From: Saprospiraceae bacterium
GTDB lineage: Bacteria; Bacteroidota; Bacteroidia; Chitinophagales; Saprospiraceae
NCBI GenBank assembly: GCA_028279185.1
Contig: JANQSS010000111.1
Span: forward strand, 1-64,000
Length of the DNA stretch: 64,000 bases
Direction of reading: 5' to 3'
Under the pieces are notes generated by a model that was not told the DNA's origin, made no database searches, and saw only the letters and a program-made list of their open reading frames with translations. A program made the position numbers and the translations under genes. How positions within the stretch are numbered: position 1 is the first letter of the stretch; every line of letters starts with the position of its first letter. Positions 58,386-64,000 of the stretch are shown here, piece by piece.

Positions 58386-60848
58386 ATGGCTTTAAGTTTA
58401 CGTGTCATTGTTTCTATGTTCGCAATAAGCTTTCTGTTGCTTAACCAGTTTGCTTCCGCGCAAATGGCTAAGGATATGCTGCAAGAAGCAAAGATTAAAT
58501 TGAGTGGCCAGGTTGTCGATTCAGACACGGGTCAGGGTTTGGAGTTTGCGACGATTTCTATTTTTTCATCGGTAGACTCATCATTAATTGGAGGCGAGTT
58601 AACCGATGGAGCCGGATATTTTTCAATCGAAATTCAATCGCAACCCAGCTATGCCATCATCGAATTTATAGGTTTTATTACCCATGTTATCGATCCTCTT
58701 CCGCTTACCGCCAACACAGAAAAGCGCAATTTAATTAGTCTTGGAATAATTAAAATGTCCGTTAATTCACTGGCTCTTGAAGAAGTTGAAGTGCGCGCTG
58801 AACGTAGTGAAAATCAATTTTCCTTGGATAAAAGAATTTTCAATGTTGGAAAGGACCTAGCGAATCGAGGAGGGAGCGCTGTAGATATTTTGGACAATGT
58901 ACCGTCCGTGACCGTCGATGTCGAAGGCGCAGTGAGTCTGCGTGGAAGCTCAGGGGTTCGAATCTTAATCAATGGCAAACGGTCCGGATTGGGTGATAAT
59001 TTAAAAAACATTCCATCGAATCAAATAGACCGTATCGAGGTAATCACAAATCCATCTGCCCGCTATGACGCGGAAGGGATGGCCGGAATAATAAACATCG
59101 TTCTAAAAAAGGACACAAGACAAGGATTCAATGGATCTTTCGATTTAAGCGGTGGATATCCGCGTCAAGCAGGCATTGGAGCAAATGTAAATTATAGAAA
59201 AAATAAAATAAATTGGTTTGCCGGCTATGGATTTCAAATTAGGGAGAGTCCAGGAGAAGCCTTTCAGTATACGGAGATTCAGCGCGGAGATACAACTTTA
59301 ATTACTAATCAAAATCGGGACATGCAACGGGACGGCCGGAGCCATACTATACGGTTTGGAGCCGATTATTTTTTTAATCAAAAAACTTCGCTTACTGGCT
59401 CTTTTCGTTATCAAGATTCTGAAGATGACAACTTCACACTAAATACGTATGACGACTATGTGAATCAATACCCCGGCAACCCCAGTTCATTTTCGACCAG
59501 AAGCGATGATGAAGTTGAAAATGAAAACGAATTGGAGTATAGTCTGTCGTTCAAAAAAGAATTTTCTTCTCGTGAACATATCTTATCCATTTCAGTCGAT
59601 TACGAGGATGAATTGGAAGATGAGTATTCGGGTTTTATCGAGACAATAACTCCTCTCGGCGGCCAAAGTGAGACGCTGGTTCAACGGTCAAACAATGATG
59701 AAGGGCAAAAAGAATGGGTTGCCCAAGCCGACTACATCCACCCTTTCACTAAGGACAACAAAATTGAATTCGGATTAAAAGCCAGTCTTCGAGACATAAC
59801 CAATGATTTTGAGGTGGAAGAAAACGATGGATCCAAATGGTTTACACTTGTTGACCTCACCAATAATTTCATTTATAATGAGAATATTTTTGCGGCGTAT
59901 GCTCAATACGGAAATAAGTTCGATAAACTGAGTTATCAAGTGGGACTTCGGTATGAATATGCAGATATTACAACAGAGCTTCTTCAATATAATGAAATAA
60001 ATAATCGAATTCAACCTAATCTTTTTCCAAGTATTTTTATAAATTATGAGTTTTCCGAAGGAGACGCATTGCAGGCCAGCTATTCTAGACGGATACAAAG
60101 ACCAGGTTTTTGGCATTTAAACCCATTTTTTACCTATAATGACAGTCGAAATATATTCGCTGGAAATCCTAATTTGAACCCCGAATATACGGACTCTTAT
60201 GAAGTTCAATATCTCAAGTTTTGGGAGCATGCAACATTAAATTCTGGACTATTTTATCGTCATTCTACAGGTGTCATAGAACGTATCCGAACACTTAGCA
60301 TAGATCAGGATGGAAGAGAGGTTACCACTATCAAACCCGAAAATCTTGCAGAACGAGACGACTTTGGTTTTGAATTTACATTAAGCTATTCGGCTATATC
60401 CTGGTTACGGCTTGATGCCTCTGCTAACTTTTTTCGTTCGATCACGGATGGCACAAATTTCGGTGAATCATTTACAAATGATACATATACCTGGACTTCC
60501 AGAATGACTTCTCGATTTACATTTTGGAAGGGGTCTGATCTACAACTGCGAGGAAATTATCGAGCACCACGTGAAACAACACAAGGAAAAAGTAAATCAA
60601 TGACAAGCATCGATTTAGGTTGGAGCAAAGATCTTCTCCCGAAGAAAGATCTTACGATTACGCTAAGTGTTCGCGATTTATTCAATTCCAGAAAGCGACG
60701 ATATGAGACGTTTGGAGACAATTTTCAAACACGTGGAGATTTTCAATGGCGGGCTAGATCCGCTAACCTATCATTCAATTATCGCATCAATCAAAAGAAA
60801 AAACGGAATAGACCCAATCGAGAGTTTGAAGGTGGTGAAGGGTTTTAA
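58386..60848 (+). CDS. Outer-membrane beta-barrel receptor of the TonB-dependent type
   Basis: 820 residues. Signal peptide to about residue 26 (NQFASAQ). Carboxypeptidase-like regulatory domain about 38-125 (LSGQVVDSDTGQGLEFATIS). Plug about 130-235 with VDILDNVPSVTVD, GSSGVRILINGKRSG and IDRIEVITNPSARYDAEG. The barrel to residue 805 belongs to the OMP_b-brl_3 type. The Arg/Asn-rich C-terminus (KKKRNRPNREFEGG) extends past the last strand. No SusD neighbour. Substrate unknown. A start at 58416 would shorten the signal peptide and lose its only Arg, so 58386 is kept. Confidence 0.87.
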   Translation: MALSLRVIVSMFAISFLLLNQFASAQMAKDMLQEAKIKLSGQVVDSDTGQGLEFATISIFSSVDSSLIGGELTDGAGYFSIEIQSQPSYAIIEFIGFITHVIDPLPLTANTEKRNLISLGIIKMSVNSLALEEVEVRAERSENQFSLDKRIFNVGKDLANRGGSAVDILDNVPSVTVDVEGAVSLRGSSGVRILINGKRSGLGDNLKNIPSNQIDRIEVITNPSARYDAEGMAGIINIVLKKDTRQGFNGSFDLSGGYPRQAGIGANVNYRKNKINWFAGYGFQIRESPGEAFQYTEIQRGDTTLITNQNRDMQRDGRSHTIRFGADYFFNQKTSLTGSFRYQDSEDDNFTLNTYDDYVNQYPGNPSSFSTRSDDEVENENELEYSLSFKKEFSSREHILSISVDYEDELEDEYSGFIETITPLGGQSETLVQRSNNDEGQKEWVAQADYIHPFTKDNKIEFGLKASLRDITNDFEVEENDGSKWFTLVDLTNNFIYNENIFAAYAQYGNKFDKLSYQVGLRYEYADITTELLQYNEINNRIQPNLFPSIFINYEFSEGDALQASYSRRIQRPGFWHLNPFFTYNDSRNIFAGNPNLNPEYTDSYEVQYLKFWEHATLNSGLFYRHSTGVIERIRTLSIDQDGREVTTIKPENLAERDDFGFEFTLSYSAISWLRLDASANFFRSITDGTNFGESFTNDTYTWTSRMTSRFTFWKGSDLQLRGNYRAPRETTQGKSKSMTSIDLGWSKDLLPKKDLTITLSVRDLFNSRKRRYETFGDNFQTRGDFQWRARSANLSFNYRINQKKKRNRPNREFEGGEGF

Positions 60849-60919
60849 TCTACAGAATATTCTTAATTTCCGTAAGATTAATCCAGCGTCTTAGCCATCA
60901 TGAACGTTTTCGTACGTAG

Positions 60920-62317
60920 ATGTTATTACCAAAAATTACTTCAATTTTATTTCTCGTTTTACCTCTGTGTTTATTCAGTCAATATCCAGCTGAATTATTA
61001 TTGAATCAACACTGTGCTAAGGATAGTTCTGAGAAGTATGGGTTGTACTTACCTCCAACCCACGAGAAAAATCAGGCTCACCCAATCATCTTCGTCTTTG
61101 ACCCCATGGCGAGAGTCGAAGCAGTGCTGCACGCATTTCAAGAATCAGCAATAAAGCTTGACTGCATCATTATGGTTTCCCAAAGTGCAAAGAATGGACC
61201 TTGGGGTCCGATTCTTAAATCTGCTGACGCACTTTTTGCCGAAGCATTTAGTAAATTCAAAGTTGATACAAACAGAATTTACACGTCTGGATTTTCTGGA
61301 GGCTCAAGGGTAGCTGCATTACTAGCACTTAATCATGAATTCATAGACGGAGTAATAGGTTGCGGAGCTGGTCTTCCCATCCAGATACAATTACCAAAGC
61401 CCCTGGAAGAATACAACTTCAATTATGCCGGATGTGTAGGCACACAAGACATGAATTATCACGAGCATGTTGATCTTCAGGAAAAATTAAATATGCATGG
61501 AATCAATAATACGCTATTGGTTTTTAGAGGACCACATCAATGGCCACCTTCAGAGATATTGACAGAGGCACTTTTGTTTCTTGAAAATCAAAATAGCGTT
61601 GACGAAGATCGCGCGGCCGACATAAGAAACAGCCTGAAAGTCTCCAGATATAAACGCGCTCAAGATTTTATCCAGGCTGGATATGCGGTGACTGCAATAA
61701 ATATTTTAGATGAAATTATCGAAAAAAATTCAGATATCACATGGCATAATAGTGCGCATCAATTGAAGGACAGTCTTGTCACATCAAAACAATTTAAAAA
61801 ACATCTCAAGGAAATTGAACGTATTGCGATTAAAGAGGAATCACTTATGCAAGAATTGCGCATCCAGTTAACCGAAGTGCGAGCCCTAGGGCTTGTTCAA
61901 CATGGTGCTGAAGATATAAAAAGTGAGAATTATTGGATCACCAAATTGAGGTCTCTCTATAAATCTGGGCATAAATCTAACCCGTTGCTAGCCGATATGT
62001 ACATGCGCGTATATAGATCAGCATTGCTAACTTTTATTATGGGAAGTCAACAATTCGCGAAATCGAATATTTCTGACGCCTTACAATTCAATCGTGTGTG
62101 GGCCGAAGCGGATCCTGATAGCGCCTGGGCTCAATACCATATGGCGCGTCTCTGTGCCCTGAAGAAAGACGCAAAAAAATCCATTGCCTATTTGCAACGT
62201 GCAGCAGAACTAGCTCCTAAATATATGTCGCAAATCGCCACGGATGATACCTTTGAATTTTTGTTAGAGCACCCAAAATTCATTTCGCTTGTTGAAGAGA
62301 ATCCATCAATGGATTGA
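60920..62317 (+). CDS. Secreted esterase-like alpha/beta hydrolase with helical TPR-like C-terminus
   Basis: 465 residues. Signal peptide to about residue 20 (CLFSQ). The N-terminal domain has the esterase D/dienelactone-type layout: IIFVFDPMAR, a nucleophile elbow YTSGFSGGSRVAALLA and a His in FRGPHQWPP. An acid could be the Asp in GTQDMNYH. From about residue 230 the protein is all helix, with a TPR-like pair near the end (ADPDSAWAQYHMARLCALKK, AIAYLQRAAEL-like). The combination suggests a periplasmic hydrolase bound to a partner. Located 71 bases after the receptor gene on the same strand, possibly cotranscribed. Confidence 0.72.
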   Translation: MLLPKITSILFLVLPLCLFSQYPAELLLNQHCAKDSSEKYGLYLPPTHEKNQAHPIIFVFDPMARVEAVLHAFQESAIKLDCIIMVSQSAKNGPWGPILKSADALFAEAFSKFKVDTNRIYTSGFSGGSRVAALLALNHEFIDGVIGCGAGLPIQIQLPKPLEEYNFNYAGCVGTQDMNYHEHVDLQEKLNMHGINNTLLVFRGPHQWPPSEILTEALLFLENQNSVDEDRAADIRNSLKVSRYKRAQDFIQAGYAVTAINILDEIIEKNSDITWHNSAHQLKDSLVTSKQFKKHLKEIERIAIKEESLMQELRIQLTEVRALGLVQHGAEDIKSENYWITKLRSLYKSGHKSNPLLADMYMRVYRSALLTFIMGSQQFAKSNISDALQFNRVWAEADPDSAWAQYHMARLCALKKDAKKSIAYLQRAAELAPKYMSQIATDDTFEFLLEHPKFISLVEENPSMD

Positions 62318-62457
62318 GACTATTCTGCAATACCGATTACTCGCCTTTAAGCACTAGCTATATAAAATTTATGTCATCTGTATAATTATTCGATTTCCTG
62401 AGACAATCAGTTCTACCTTTACCTAGATTAATTTTTATTTGGCTAAATAACTTTGTC

Positions 62458-63657
62458 ATGAGGACAATATTCAAGGGTACTATACTTTTGGCAGCAATAG
62501 GATTTACGTTGCAGTTTCCGATGGCTCAAATTCAGCTATTGAACGACGAGTTTACAAACGATTCGACGTTGGCGAATTGGCAGAATATTATTGATGTTGA
62601 GGGTTGGCTCGAAGACCCGTTGGAGGTCTATGATATCAATACAAGTACACCCGGTAATTTACACATGATGCCTTTCACTACTTCTTGGTATCAAGATTAC
62701 CGAGGGCCTTTACTTTTTAAAGAGATTACGGGAAACTTTATTTTCAGTACAAAAATTACCGCAACAAATCGAGTTGGAAATTCTACACCATCTTCTTCTT
62801 TTTCACTGGCTGGGGTTATGCTGAGACAAGCAAGACCTATCACAAATGGGCTCGCCGATTGGACGCCAGGTGGGGAAAATTATATTTTCCTATCGGCCGG
62901 TACCGCTAATCCAGTCAATCAAGCGCCACATCTTGAAATTAAAAATACAGATGAGAGTATATCAAATTTGCAAATCACACCAATTTCAACAAATGAAGAT
63001 GTCGAAATAAGGTTTGCGCGAATAGACCAGTATGTAATTTGCCTATATAGAGTGCCGGACCAGGATTGGTCCATTCGGGGGCGATACGTTCGCCCCGACT
63101 TTCCGGACTCCATGCAGATTGGATTTGTCACATACACGGACTGGCCAAAGTTATCATCCTTTACTGAAACGTATGCAAACAGTCATCTCATAAACAACAC
63201 AGCGGATCCAGATTCGAGTAACAATCCTGGGCTTCCCTATAATCCGGATTTAATCGGAAGGTTTGAGTATGCACGATTCGATTCCATTGTTGTTCCCCCT
63301 GATCTTGTCGGAAGCAACCTCGCAAATGCAGCAGCCGTTCCAGATAGTACTCTATTGCTATTTCTTGGTCAACCTTCACAACCGTTTATAGCGCAAAATA
63401 TTCGATATGAAGTGGACACAACCGGCATTTCCATCTTATCAGACATGGAAAATGATTATATTAACATTGTTGGTGACTTGCGTAATTATACAATTTCAAT
63501 AACAGATACAATGGGACAACAGATTGAAAGTTACACAGGGCTGTACCATAAACTCACCATAGACATCTCAGAACTACCGCTAGGTCCTCACTTCCTTATA
63601 ATTGTACACAACCACCAGGCCGTAATACGAACACAACGATTTGTGAAAGAAGATTAG
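62458..63657 (+). CDS. Secreted concanavalin-like protein with T9SS sorting domain
   Basis: 399 residues. Signal peptide to about residue 24 (QFPMAQ). Residues of about 28-275 look like a beta-sandwich of the DUF1349/LamG type: NDEFTNDSTLANWQ, GNFIFSTKI, GVMLRQ, MQIGFVTYTDWP. A type A T9SS sorting domain ends the protein (from about 325; the last strand is RTQRFVKED). No catalytic residues recognised. It could bind carbohydrate. A TAACTTTG box lies 2 bases before the ATG. Confidence 0.78.
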   Translation: MRTIFKGTILLAAIGFTLQFPMAQIQLLNDEFTNDSTLANWQNIIDVEGWLEDPLEVYDINTSTPGNLHMMPFTTSWYQDYRGPLLFKEITGNFIFSTKITATNRVGNSTPSSSFSLAGVMLRQARPITNGLADWTPGGENYIFLSAGTANPVNQAPHLEIKNTDESISNLQITPISTNEDVEIRFARIDQYVICLYRVPDQDWSIRGRYVRPDFPDSMQIGFVTYTDWPKLSSFTETYANSHLINNTADPDSSNNPGLPYNPDLIGRFEYARFDSIVVPPDLVGSNLANAAAVPDSTLLLFLGQPSQPFIAQNIRYEVDTTGISILSDMENDYINIVGDLRNYTISITDTMGQQIESYTGLYHKLTIDISELPLGPHFLIIVHNHQAVIRTQRFVKED

Positions 63658-63698
63658 TCACAATCAAAACCAAAACTGTTGATGACTGTTCTCTAGTC

Positions 63699-64000
63699 AT
63701 GCGCTGGCTGTTCTGTCCATTATTTCTCATAGTATGCCTTGCATTCGCATCCGCTCAAAAGTCTATGCATATCATGGACAAACACACAGGCCACCCAATC
63801 ACGGATGCACACGTCTTTATCGATCAAAGTTCCTTTGTGCAGATATCCGATAAATTTGGAAAAGTTGAATTACCACCTTCGATTAAATCCTCGGAAGTGG
63901 TACTCATTTCACATGTAAATTATGGTCTTCGGCAATTTGTTTTCTCTTCCCTTTTCGATTCGGATACGATCTACATGGAGAACATCGGCTTAAACCTTGA
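63699..64000 (+). CDS. Carboxypeptidase-regulatory-like domain protein, start only
   Basis: 100 codons from an ATG at 63699 to the right edge with no stop. A signal peptide (MRWLFCPLFLIVCLAFASAQ) is followed by a CarboxypepD_reg-like beta domain (HIMDKHTGHPITDAHVFIDQ, then QISDKFGKVELPP). Such N-termini usually lead into TonB-dependent receptors or other outer-membrane proteins; the rest is outside the window. It starts 41 bases after the T9SS gene, so cotranscription is likely. Confidence 0.75.
   Translation, partial: MRWLFCPLFLIVCLAFASAQKSMHIMDKHTGHPITDAHVFIDQSSFVQISDKFGKVELPPSIKSSEVVLISHVNYGLRQFVFSSLFDSDTIYMENIGLNL

Noticed and set aside
62448..62455. TAACTTTG box as a firm promoter
   Set aside because: It is only 2 bases before the ATG and has no -33 element; kept as a possibility in the leaderless finding only.

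Overview
The window looks like a chromosomal segment from a Bacteroidota bacterium, probably of the Saprospirales/Lewinella type (inference). Four secreted proteins carry type IX secretion (T9SS) type A C-terminal sorting domains. There are TonB-dependent receptors with carboxypeptidase-like N-terminal domains, an ECF sigma/FecR/receptor cassette, an Na+-NQR operon, promoter boxes of the Bacteroidota TAnnTTTG type, and cysteine-poor (zinc-free) forms of S4, S14 and L36. No tRNA, rRNA, CRISPR array, insertion sequence or prophage was seen.

Layout. 1-1861 (minus): start of a very large secreted repeat protein that runs off the left edge. 2346-20733 (minus): an unbroken str-S10-spc-alpha ribosomal superoperon of 33 genes, rpsL to rplQ, including fusA, secY, map, infA and rpoA. 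Two short genes, rpmD and rpmJ, are included. A near-identical promoter core lies before rpsL and again before rplP. 20734-21119: divergent spacer with a perfect 56-bp palindrome. 21120-29869: an SSAT-like acetyltransferase, a GT39-like glycosyltransferase, a GH16/beta-helix T9SS protein, a second T9SS protein, a decayed stretch and a lipoprotein esterase. 30025-34219: ECF sigma factor, FecR anti-sigma factor and STN-type TonB-dependent receptor. 34394-44063: M43-like metalloprotease lipoprotein, Asp-box propeller protein, polyprenyl synthetase, GNAT protein, T9SS lipase-like hydrolase and DUF547 lipoprotein. 44729-47251: a four-gene operon with a LuxR-type two-component system and two unrecognised membrane-associated proteins. 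47641-49149: a two-gene cassette of an unrecognised protein and a CdtB-like DNase with its active site intact. 49658-56028: nqrABCDEF, with an unusual membrane-anchored NqrA, closed by an intrinsic terminator. 56286-64000: murein endopeptidase-like protein, broken response regulator, DoxX-like protein, outer-membrane receptor, esterase-like protein with TPR-like region, T9SS protein and the start of a carboxypeptidase-regulatory-domain protein.

The left third is core translation and export machinery read as one transcription unit with an internal promoter. The middle is accessory envelope and secreted biology: polymer degradation, proteolysis, signalling and uptake. The Na+-NQR would supply the sodium gradient. 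The best candidate for an undescribed system is the CdtB-like nuclease and its partner at 47641-49149. The most striking non-coding element is the palindrome at 20941-20996. All family assignments come from reading sequence motifs; no database search was run.
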